In this document: one piece after another, positions 1 through 8,974 of the stretch | Numbering within the stretch: the first letter of the stretch is position 1 | Layout of the letters: the number at the start of each line of letters is the position of its first letter | NCBI GenBank assembly: GCA_001303415.1 | Contig: LJTN01000015.1 | Span: 1-46,514, forward strand | Length of the DNA stretch: 46,514 bases | Source: Myxococcales bacterium SG8_38 | GTDB lineage: Bacteria > Myxococcota_A > Polyangia > Polyangiales > Houyiibacteriaceae | Direction of reading: 5' to 3' | Program-made: the position numbers and the translations under genes | Notes under the pieces: generated by a model | Seen by the model: the letters and a program-made list of their open reading frames with translations, nothing else | Told to the model about the DNA's origin: nothing | The model's database searches: none

Positions 1-430
1 CTCGGAGCTCGCGCCCAATCGGAGGTGGTTGCATGCATGCCGATTGTCACTCGCTACGTCGCCCCATCCCCGCATCGCGTTCCGCCAAGCCCCTCACTGC
101 GTCAACTTTAACGGAGGAGGACGGGTCGGGATAGGCAGCACACACGATCCCGGGACCCCCAATCCGCGCACCCTGCACGCTCGACTGAGATCAGCGTCAG
201 GGTCAGCGCTCGAAGGCGACGTATGGAGGGCTGGGAAAAACGCGACATGAGGTGGAGCGGACGTGCGAAGTGCCAATCGCATGGAAGCAACCAACTCCGA
301 TTGGCGCGCCGCCCGAGCGGTGGCTTGCGTGGGCAAAGCCCCCAAGTGCATCGGCCCACCTATGCAAGCCGCCGCGTTCCGTGGAACCTCGTGTCGCGTT
401 TTTCCGAGCCCGATCCTTGCGCCACCTGTC
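1..430. other. No confident gene; region downstream of the dehydratase-like gene
   Basis: I see no convincing protein in these 430 bases. Short open frames exist on both strands, but none has a good ribosome binding site, recognisable domain or protein-like composition. The region holds a perfect 7-base inverted repeat (CAATCGG at 16-22, CCGATTG at 40-46) whose loop contains the palindrome GCATGCATGC at 31-40. A short GTTCC/GGAAC hairpin lies at 376-387, just past the stop of the minus-strand gene that ends at 431. Neither has a U-tract, so neither looks like a classical rho-independent terminator. The region may be an intergenic spacer or the unreadable edge of a gene outside the window. Confidence 0.5.
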
Positions 431-2329
431 CTATGCGACCACGTGGAGGCGGACGTTCTCGGTGTTGGGTTCCGTGCTCGCGGGGGCAGGAATGTATTCG
501 TGGGTCGTCGGGATTGGTGCGCCCGTGCCTTCGTCGGCTTCGGGGACCGCTCGGCGCATGAGCTTGCTCCATGCCTCCTTGGGCGCCGGAACCTTTTCCT
601 TCAGCTCGACGTAGACCAGCCGAGCCAGAGACGGGAGATACGGTGCCATCTTGTCGAAGGTCTTCTTCGCATGGCCCAGGTCCTCGGTGAGAAAGCCCTT
701 GGTCCGGCGCGCCGCGCGCGCAGCATGGACCTTGGCACGGCCGAAGCGGCTCTTGCCTACCAGAGGACCGATCTCGTGAATGAGGTCCGCGCTCGTACCG
801 GCTACGACGTGGGGGGCTTTGTACAAGGTCTCGCCGTAGCGGGATCCCTTCAGGAAAGCACGGGCCTGCTCATCGGTAATGCCGTACTGGTCGAGCGCTG
901 CCTGATGCTCGTGGCGAGCGCGCTCACGCGCCTTGAACATGTACATCTGTACGCGCGAGTAGAAATTCACTGCCCCATCGCCGCTGGTTTCGACTGGGCA
1001 GTAGATCGCGTCGGGATGAAGCTCGGTGATGACCGTTTGAATGCCATCGGAGACCCCGGAGCTCGGCATGCATCCAAACGGCTTCACGCTGAGCGTCATG
1101 TGCGCTTTGTGCTTAGCCACGTTGAGGATGAGCTTGGCCACCTCCATGTGGCCCTCGCCACCACGAAGCTCGTTGTTGTAGTGGCTGTGCCCAATCTGGG
1201 CGATTTCATCCATGTCCGGGAGGCCATGCCTTTTCAGGCCGCTAACCGCGCAAAACGCGGCGAACGTCGCGCGAAGCGCGAGCTCCCCGAGCCAGACGCC
1301 AGCCATCTTGTACCCGACATCCGAGCCTTCGAGCCCATAGTACGATTTGTCCGTGCCACGGAGCGTCATCCTGCGCTCGGTGTCGTGCCGCATCTCCCAC
1401 AGGGTGTAGAGAAGCCAGTTCACCAAGGTTTGAATGTCGTTCTCACCGCCCTCGGACTCGACGAAGCGCTGTAGATGATAGTTGCCGTCACCTTCGGTGG
1501 TCATCGCCCAGAACTCTCCGATGATTGCAACTCTTGGTTTTGGCTGAAGCCGGTCGACCTCGATTGCTTCCAAGTGTTTTCTGCCGCGCCAAAGCGCCCG
1601 AAGAACGCTTCGGTTTTGCTCGAGCGCCTCGCGCACCTCCCGCTTGACTTCTGCAATCGCCCGGTCGGTCGCACCCTCTTCCAGCTCGTAGGGTCGAATG
1701 CGATAGCTCAGGACGTTGATCACGTCTCCGGCGAACAAGCCGCGCGCAAGGGCCATGAAGAACTGCGGATTGAGAACCAACCCGATCTCTTCGCCGGTGG
1801 CTTGCTTGAATCCCGCTTGCTGCTGGAAGAGAACCACGCGAAAGCCATCGAACCCCGCATCCCGCAGGGCCTTCCGGTACTCCGTCACGTACATGCCGAA
1901 CCTACAGGGCCCGCATGCGCCCGCGGTGAGGAAGACGTAGTGATCGACGATCTCCTGTGGTGAAAGACCCTCCTCGTCGCGCAGCCGGCAGAGCTCTTTG
2001 ACCAGGTTACCCACGGTGAAGTACGTGGGGTTGCACTGCGCCTTGTTGCCGAACTCCTTGCCTCGTCTCAACGCTTCGGTGTCCGCGCAATCCAAGGGCC
2101 TCGTGTTGTATCCGATCCCCTTTAGCGCAGCGGCCACGAACTCGTCGTGCGCCATGGTCAGGCCACCATTGAGGATCGTGGTGGTCGGGCGCTCTTTCGC
2201 CGAAAAGAACGGGTTGACCATTGAGTCGGTCCACTGCTCGCGCCCGCCGTCGAGGCCCAGCCTGGCCCGCTCTTTCGCCTCGAACTCCGCGAGCTCCTTT
2301 TCGATGTCGATTTCGAAACCGTCAGCCAT
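431..2329 (-). CDS. 2-hydroxyacyl-CoA dehydratase / DUF2229-related protein (dehydratase-like partner of the activase)
   Basis: The 632-aa product resembles the C-terminal dehydratase-like part of the large activase-related proteins of the 2-hydroxyglutaryl-CoA dehydratase superfamily. In many bacteria this part is fused to the activase; here it is a separate gene. Seen directly: several Cys in conserved-looking motifs (C99 in KAQCNP, C139 and C142 in AGACGPCRFG, C420 in KPFGCMPSSG, C444), plus the motif IGHSHYNNELRGGEGH near residue 380. These Cys are plausible Fe-S ligands. The start at 2329 is chosen because AAGGGG lies 6 bases upstream; an in-frame ATG at 2347 would overlap the upstream stop by 8 bases. 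It is 10 bases downstream of the activase gene, so the two are almost certainly co-transcribed. The family's reaction is ATP-driven electron transfer, but the substrate cannot be told from sequence. Confidence 0.8.
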   Translation of the reverse strand: MADGFEIDIEKELAEFEAKERARLGLDGGREQWTDSMVNPFFSAKERPTTTILNGGLTMAHDEFVAAALKGIGYNTRPLDCADTEALRRGKEFGNKAQCNPTYFTVGNLVKELCRLRDEEGLSPQEIVDHYVFLTAGACGPCRFGMYVTEYRKALRDAGFDGFRVVLFQQQAGFKQATGEEIGLVLNPQFFMALARGLFAGDVINVLSYRIRPYELEEGATDRAIAEVKREVREALEQNRSVLRALWRGRKHLEAIEVDRLQPKPRVAIIGEFWAMTTEGDGNYHLQRFVESEGGENDIQTLVNWLLYTLWEMRHDTERRMTLRGTDKSYYGLEGSDVGYKMAGVWLGELALRATFAAFCAVSGLKRHGLPDMDEIAQIGHSHYNNELRGGEGHMEVAKLILNVAKHKAHMTLSVKPFGCMPSSGVSDGIQTVITELHPDAIYCPVETSGDGAVNFYSRVQMYMFKARERARHEHQAALDQYGITDEQARAFLKGSRYGETLYKAPHVVAGTSADLIHEIGPLVGKSRFGRAKVHAARAARRTKGFLTEDLGHAKKTFDKMAPYLPSLARLVYVELKEKVPAPKEAWSKLMRRAVPEADEGTGAPIPTTHEYIPAPASTEPNTENVRLHVVA

Positions 2330-2339
2330 ATCCACCCCT

Positions 2340-5300
2340 TCACACACGAACGACGTCGCCGTCCTTGGTCTTTCTTCCTAGACGGATCAAACCACCCGCT
2401 GCCGCATCAGCCAAAGCCGCGTCCTCTTCGGACTTCGCGGCTTCGATGCGATATCGGGTCACCTTCTCCGTCAGCTCGTGAATCTGTCGCTCGAGGCCGA
2501 GATCGGCGCGCCGATGTTGCGCGAGCTGCTTCTGCTTCATCCGCAAGAGCTCCAGCCTCTTTTCGTCGATGCGGCGTTGAAGCTCTGCTTTGCGCGACGC
2601 GACGTCTTCGAGATGCTCCTCGCGTAGCTTGAGCGAGTGAGCATACGTCTTGACGCGAATCTTGATCGAGCCGCCGGGCTTGTTCGCGTCGATGTCGTGG
2701 AGGGACGACGATGGAACGCCGCTCTTTTCGACGATGCGATCGATGATTCCGTAGGTCGGCGCGTCATGCCCGCATTTGAAGCTGCTCAGGTCCAAGATGG
2801 CCACGTTGGGGTGTCGGGAGGCGAACTTCGCGGCCCACACCTTTTGAGCCGAGTTGGCCGAGTAGTTTTCGGGCCAGACGTCGTCGATGCTCAACGCGTC
2901 CTCGTCCTCCCCATAGAAGCGCCGAAGCCATTCGGGGTCCTTGGGAATCGATCGGATGCTCAAGATGGGATAGCCGAGCACCTGAAATTCGTCGGGAATG
3001 CCGTGGTGCAGGCCCGGATCGTGATGATACGGTCGTCCGAGCACCAAGATGGCCACCTTGTTGTCGTACTCGACCTGATCGAGAATCGCTTTGCCCTTTT
3101 CTTGCAGGTCTTGGTCGAATCGATCGAGCGCAGCCAGGGCCTCCGCCGCGGCGAAATCGCTTTCGTCCTCGGTGATGTCGAGAACGTCGCGGAAGGCTTC
3201 GAAGAGATCGCGCTTGAGAAGCGTCGGCTCTGCAAAGCTGAATGCGGGCGCCAGATACCGGATGCCTCGATTCGCGAAGTAATCTTGCTCCTTGGTGAAG
3301 GCAGCCTTCATCACGTCCGGCGTGCCCGCCACGATCGGGCAGCTCGCATAATCGACGGCCCCAGTCACGAACGAGGGCACGTGCGTTAGAATGGGAAAGA
3401 AGATCGCATCGAGCGGCGCCTGCTGGTGCTTATGGAAGAGCAGCTGATGGAAATGCGCCTGGGCTACCTTGGAGGGGTAGCAGGGGTCCACCGAGCCGTA
3501 CTTCCCACCCTCGGCGAACATCTCCTCCGAGCTCGGCTCGCTGAACACGATGTTCTTCGGCCGGACGCCCAGCACCTCGAAATAGGTCCGAAAGAACGGA
3601 GCCGTCGAGTACATGTTGAGCACGCGCGGGATCCCGACGCGCCACGATGCCCGCTTCTTCTGAGCCTCCTCCGACGAGCGCTGAAAGCTCCGGGTGTGTC
3701 TGGTGCGCTCGATGGATCCGAAGAACTTGCGCTCCACCTTGACGTCTTCGATCGGAGAGCCGGCCTCGGGCATGGCCTGAACCCCGGCCATCCGCTTGAA
3801 GGCCTTGAGCCCCTCATAGGTCACTAGGTTCGGGAACTCCTTCATGATCTTGCGGCGCTCGGCGACGATCTCCTCCATGGCGTCCTTGGATTCGACCATG
3901 CCTTTCTCGCAAGAGAAGCCGCTGATGTACCGGCTGGTGGACCCGTCGGGACGGAATGCGTCGATGAACGTTCTCGAGCAATTGTTCGCGCAAAAGTGAC
4001 AGGTGGTCGTCGCGTCGTTCTTCGTTTCGTAGCGAAGATCGATGGCCGCACCGAGACCGATGAAGGTGGAGCCCCCACGGCGCTTGACTACGCGGAGGGT
4101 TTCCATGGCCGCGCCGATCGCGCCTGCTTCACCGCTGTGCGGATGGACGTAGACCTCGGCGTTTGGAACACGTTCCTTGATGTAGTCCACCTGGGCTTTT
4201 ACGGCGGCCATGTTGTATTGCGTTCCGCCCTGCAGCACGAACTTGCGGCCGAGCGCGGCCATCCTCGGCACGCCCACCACGTACTGCCAGACGTTCTTCG
4301 GGAGAACCTGCGCAAGACCTGCGAGAAGCTCCTCCTTGCTGAAGCCCTCCTTCTGAAAGTTCACTCGGTCGGTGTCCAGAAAGACCGCACAGCCGTAGCT
4401 GAACTTCGGCGCCAAGTCTGCCTTGAAAGCGTTCTCCGCGTACTCGGTGACCGGAAGCCCGAACTGGTCCGCCATCGCCTGCAGCAACATGCCATTGCCC
4501 GCCGAGCACTGATTGGAGAGCTTGAAGGTCTTGATGTCCCCGTTCTCCATGAACAGGACCTTGATGTCCTGGCCTCCGATGTCACAAATGACGTCGATGT
4601 CGCCAAAGTAGTGCGTGGCGCTCATCATGTGGGCCACCGTTTCGACGATGTTGACGTCGGCACGCACACACTCCTCGAGCACGTCCGCGGCGTAGCCCGT
4701 GGCCCCGAATCCGAGCACCTCGATCTCGAGGCCGCGCTGGGCCATGCGTGTCCGCAGCTCGGAGAGCAGATCCTTGGCGTCTTGAATGGGATTGCCCTTC
4801 GAAAGCGTATAGGCCTTCATCAAGACCTCGCCGTCTTCGCCGAGGAGCACCGCCTTGGACGAGGTGCTTCCGCCGTCCAAGCCTATGACCGCGCGGACCT
4901 TGTCGGTGTGGATCTCCGGCTCGATGAACCTCGGAATGCGATACGCATCGAGGAAACGGTCGAGCTCGTGCTCATCTCGAGCAAGGGGCGGCCCCGCGCT
5001 CTCGCCAAGGCGCTCTTTTCGCCCTTCGTTGATGTAGCGGCGAAGGCCGTCGAGCCCCCGATAGACACCGACGCCTTCTGGCTCGTGCATTCCGTACATC
5101 ACCGAGCCGTAGGCTGCGTACAGCGCCGCATTGTCGGGCACGGTGATCAGCTCTTCGATGGGAACGTCCTTGGGATAGTCGAACCCTCGCTCGTTCCATG
5201 TTTCTGGAATGCGCTTGCGCCAACACTCTTGAAGAAACGGAAGAAACGTGTTGGGACCGCCCAGCAACAACACCTTGTGCCGCAGGGTGTTGCCGCGCGT

Positions 5301-5933
5301 GAGAACCGACAGATTCTGCATCACGATCGCATCCGCGAGAGAGCACATGATTTCGTCGGCGGGGATGCCCGTCTTGACGAGATTGACGATGTCGGTCTCC
5401 GCGAAAACACCACATTTGGCAGCGACGTGGTGCAAGTGTGTGTCGTCGAAGTGGAGCTGTAGGGTCTCCGATGCGGGCATTCCGACCTTGATCAGGCACT
5501 TGTCGATCGTGGCGCCGGTTCCTGATGCGCACTTGTCATTCATCGATGCGATGGGAGACTTTTGACCCGTCTGACGGTTTTCCTTGAAGATGATGATCTT
5601 GGCGTCTTGCCCGCCTAGCTCGACGACCGAGCCAGCATCGGGGTGCAGTGTCTCCACGGCCAAGGTGACCGAATTCACCTCTTGGACGAACTTCGCACCG
5701 AGCGGACCTTCGAGCGGCTTGGCGCCGGACCCGGTGGTGAAGACCCGAATGTCCTCGCAGTTGCGCTCCGACAAGAGCTGTCCGATGCGCTCCATGAAGC
5801 CGAGCACGCATTCGGCCTGCTTCGTATGGTGACGCTGGTAGTCGCTCCAAATGATCTCTTTGGTGTCAGGATCGACGATGACGGCCTTCACCGTAGTGGA
5901 CCCCACATCCAATCCTATGATGGCTCTGCGCAT
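2340..5933 (-). CDS. Tandem acyl-CoA dehydratase activase with DUF2229-like region
   Basis: The 1197-aa product carries two complete BadF/BadG/HgdC-type ATPase modules. Module 1 (about 3-285) has the phosphate motif GLDVGSTTVKA and C135/C174; module 2 (about 346-615) has GLDGGSTSSKA and C476/C515. In both modules the Cys pair (in C-[AS]-[SA]-G and C-[GA]-V-F contexts) is exactly 39 residues apart, the spacing I recall for the cluster-binding Cys of HgdC. A DUF2229-like region follows, with C645, C648, C652 and C675, then C818 (DPCYP), C865 and C1054, and a charged coiled coil at about 1100-1170. The start at 5933 sits directly before the ATPase fold; the purine-rich GAGGGAAGGG is about 13 bases upstream, slightly far. 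Such activases hydrolyse ATP to push electrons onto a dehydratase or reductase, presumably the product at 431-2329. Confidence 0.88.
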   Translation of the reverse strand: MRRAIIGLDVGSTTVKAVIVDPDTKEIIWSDYQRHHTKQAECVLGFMERIGQLLSERNCEDIRVFTTGSGAKPLEGPLGAKFVQEVNSVTLAVETLHPDAGSVVELGGQDAKIIIFKENRQTGQKSPIASMNDKCASGTGATIDKCLIKVGMPASETLQLHFDDTHLHHVAAKCGVFAETDIVNLVKTGIPADEIMCSLADAIVMQNLSVLTRGNTLRHKVLLLGGPNTFLPFLQECWRKRIPETWNERGFDYPKDVPIEELITVPDNAALYAAYGSVMYGMHEPEGVGVYRGLDGLRRYINEGRKERLGESAGPPLARDEHELDRFLDAYRIPRFIEPEIHTDKVRAVIGLDGGSTSSKAVLLGEDGEVLMKAYTLSKGNPIQDAKDLLSELRTRMAQRGLEIEVLGFGATGYAADVLEECVRADVNIVETVAHMMSATHYFGDIDVICDIGGQDIKVLFMENGDIKTFKLSNQCSAGNGMLLQAMADQFGLPVTEYAENAFKADLAPKFSYGCAVFLDTDRVNFQKEGFSKEELLAGLAQVLPKNVWQYVVGVPRMAALGRKFVLQGGTQYNMAAVKAQVDYIKERVPNAEVYVHPHSGEAGAIGAAMETLRVVKRRGGSTFIGLGAAIDLRYETKNDATTTCHFCANNCSRTFIDAFRPDGSTSRYISGFSCEKGMVESKDAMEEIVAERRKIMKEFPNLVTYEGLKAFKRMAGVQAMPEAGSPIEDVKVERKFFGSIERTRHTRSFQRSSEEAQKKRASWRVGIPRVLNMYSTAPFFRTYFEVLGVRPKNIVFSEPSSEEMFAEGGKYGSVDPCYPSKVAQAHFHQLLFHKHQQAPLDAIFFPILTHVPSFVTGAVDYASCPIVAGTPDVMKAAFTKEQDYFANRGIRYLAPAFSFAEPTLLKRDLFEAFRDVLDITEDESDFAAAEALAALDRFDQDLQEKGKAILDQVEYDNKVAILVLGRPYHHDPGLHHGIPDEFQVLGYPILSIRSIPKDPEWLRRFYGEDEDALSIDDVWPENYSANSAQKVWAAKFASRHPNVAILDLSSFKCGHDAPTYGIIDRIVEKSGVPSSSLHDIDANKPGGSIKIRVKTYAHSLKLREEHLEDVASRKAELQRRIDEKRLELLRMKQKQLAQHRRADLGLERQIHELTEKVTRYRIEAAKSEEDAALADAAAGGLIRLGRKTKDGDVVRV

Positions 5934-5952
5934 ACGAACGGCTATGCCCTTC

Positions 5953-5971
5953 CCTCTCGAGGTAGGAGAGG
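5953..5971 (-). promoter_or_regulatory. Possible hairpin over the activase ribosome binding region
   Basis: In the minus-strand leader of the activase gene, CCTCTC (5971-5966) and GAGAGG (5958-5953) form a perfect 6-base stem with a 7-base loop. The second arm overlaps the purine tract GAGGGAAGGG that serves as the best ribosome binding site. A folded leader could therefore limit translation. The stem is short and may be chance in GC-rich DNA. Confidence 0.25.
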
Positions 5972-6081
5972 TAAACACAAGGTCTCGGGAAAGTCACGCG
6001 ACTTGACTTGCAAATGGCGGACGTCGAAGTCACACCTCTTGGTGCGGAGCGTGCAAAATTCTCGCTGGCACGGGAGGACGA

Positions 6082-7268
<1,187 letters not shown>

Positions 7269-7269
<1 letters not shown>

Positions 7270-8420
7270 TGCGCCCCTGCGAAAAGCTCGATTTGAGCCG
7301 CGTCGACACGCCTGCATACGTGATCGATCTCGCCGCGCTCGAGCGGAACCTCGAGCTCTTGGCGCACGCCCAACGGGCGGCGGGCTGCCAGATTCTGCTC
7401 GCCCTGAAGGGGTTTGCGGCCTGGTCGACGTTTCCGCTGGTCGGCCGATATCTCAACGGCGCCGCCGCGAGCGGGGCCGACGAGGCGCGCCTCGGCCGGG
7501 AGGAGCTGAACAAGCAGGTTCACACGTATTGCCCTGCCTTTACGGAGACATCCCTGCTCGAAGCGATACGCTACTCCGATCACGTCATCTTCAATTCGCC
7601 GTCGCAAATCGATCGCTTCCGTCCCATCATCGATCAGCACCGCTCGCAGGTGAGCTTTGGGCTGCGGATCAACCCGGAGCACTCGGAGGTCGCCGTGCCC
7701 CTCTACGATCCGTGCGCGCGAGGCTCCCGGCTGGGGACGACCAAGAAATCCTTGATCAAGGCCGACCTACGAGGGATCGAGGGCCTGCATTTCCACACGC
7801 TTTGCGAGCTTGGAGCCGATGCGCTGGCCCGCACGCTCGCGGTGGTCGAAGACCGGTTTGGACCATGGCTCGACGATGCCAAGTGGGTGAACTTCGGCGG
7901 CGGGCACCACATCACCAAACCCGACTACGACGTCGGACTGCTGATCGACCTGGTTCGCGAGTTCAAGCGAGAGCACGGGGTCGAGGTGTTCTTGGAGCCT
8001 GGAGAAGCCATCGCGCTCGAGACCGGCGTGCTGATTGCAACCGTGCTCGACATCATCGAGAACGACGGCTCGATCGCGATGTTGGACACTTCCGCGACGG
8101 CGCACATGCCGGACGTCTTGGAGATGCCCTATCGCCCGCGGGTTCGAAGCGCTTCGGAGCCGGGCGACCTTCCTCACACGTACAGGCTCGGGGGCCTGAG
8201 CTGTCTCGCTGGCGACGTCATCGGAGCCTACTCCTTCGAAGAACCCTTGAAGGTAGGCGATCGATTGATCTTCGAGGACATGGCGCACTACACGATGGTC
8301 AAGAACACCACCTTCAACGGCGTCCGGCTGCCATCGATCGCGCTCTACGACCCACGGGACGATTCCTATCGCGTGCAGCGCAAGTTCGGCTATGAGGACT
8401 ACCGCGACCGGTTGTCTTGA
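7269..8420 (+). CDS. nspC: Carboxynorspermidine decarboxylase
   Basis: The 383-aa PLP enzyme decarboxylates carboxynorspermidine/carboxyspermidine to norspermidine/spermidine. It belongs to the alanine-racemase-fold (type III) decarboxylases. Seen directly: the PLP lysine K47 in ALKGFAAW, the substrate-loop region YDPCARGSRLG, the glycine-rich FGGGHH, EPGEAIALETG, and the C-terminal catalytic Cys block GGLSCLAGDVIG. The start is GTG at 7269, sharing a base with the upstream TAG (TAGTG), with GGAGAGG just upstream. This gives a normal NspC length; in-frame sequence further upstream overlaps the dehydrogenase and has no protein-like match. The two genes form a translationally coupled pair. Whether the product is spermidine or norspermidine cannot be decided from sequence. 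Confidence 0.93.
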
Positions 8421-8457
8421 GGCTTGAACTTCCACGCAAAGCGGTAAGACTCGTGCG

Positions 8458-8970
8458 ATGGGGCCTTTTTCGGAGTTCACCGAGTACGCCAAGCAAACCG
8501 GCCGCCGCCTGAGCGATCAGCCGCTGTTGGTAGAGGAAACCCGCTACTTCGACACCACGCAGCGAGCCTTGTTCGACTACGTCAGCGACTTCGACCGCCT
8601 CGATGAATGGATTTGGGGGGCAAAGAAGAGCTGGACAGACAACACCCACGCGCAGGCGCCAGGCCAAGTCGGGTCGGTGCGGATGATTCAACCCCCCGTG
8701 GGCAAGCCCCTCGGGGAGACGGTAAAGGCATACGAGGCTCCGCGCATGCTGGCCTACTCGGCCGACGACGCCGCGTTCTTCGGGCTATGCACCGATCATC
8801 TGGGAGTGCTGACCTGCGAGGCGCACCCGGACGGCGGCACGGTGCTTTGCTGGCTCGCCTATGGACGTCTCGCGAGCGCTCCGGCAAAGGCGTGGGCAGG
8901 CAAGAAGCTGTTCCAAGTCGCGCTCGGAAGAAGCCTGAAGAACTTGGAACGAAGCCTTTCACGTCGTTGA
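8458..8970 (+). CDS. SRPBCC / polyketide-cyclase-like protein
   Basis: The 170-aa protein resembles the SRPBCC (START-like) superfamily, small alpha/beta proteins with a deep hydrophobic ligand cavity. A typical opening strand and helix (VEETRYFDTTQRALFDYVSD, about 24-43) leads into the DRLDEWIWGA stretch, followed by the expected run of beta strands and a C-terminal helix (about 140-168). No catalytic residues can be named. It lies 37 bases after nspC and ends 4 bases before recC, so it is probably co-transcribed with the recombination genes. A lipid or hydrophobic ligand is possible; the function is unknown. Confidence 0.65.
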   Translation: MGPFSEFTEYAKQTGRRLSDQPLLVEETRYFDTTQRALFDYVSDFDRLDEWIWGAKKSWTDNTHAQAPGQVGSVRMIQPPVGKPLGETVKAYEAPRMLAYSADDAAFFGLCTDHLGVLTCEAHPDGGTVLCWLAYGRLASAPAKAWAGKKLFQVALGRSLKNLERSLSRR

Positions 8971-8974
8971 GCGC

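Noticed and set aside
16..46. Inverted repeat CAATCGG/CCGATTG with GCATGCATGC in the loop, considered as terminator or operator
   Set aside because: Short stem, long loop, no U-tract and no gene boundary visible on the left; not enough to call a function.
263..1474. 403-codon plus-strand frame opposite the dehydratase-like gene
   Set aside because: Composition is unprotein-like with no domain; the minus strand holds a recognisable family.
3996..5462. 488-codon plus-strand frame opposite the activase gene
   Set aside because: It is an antisense shadow: high-GC codons leave the opposite strand open, and the real gene has clear domains.
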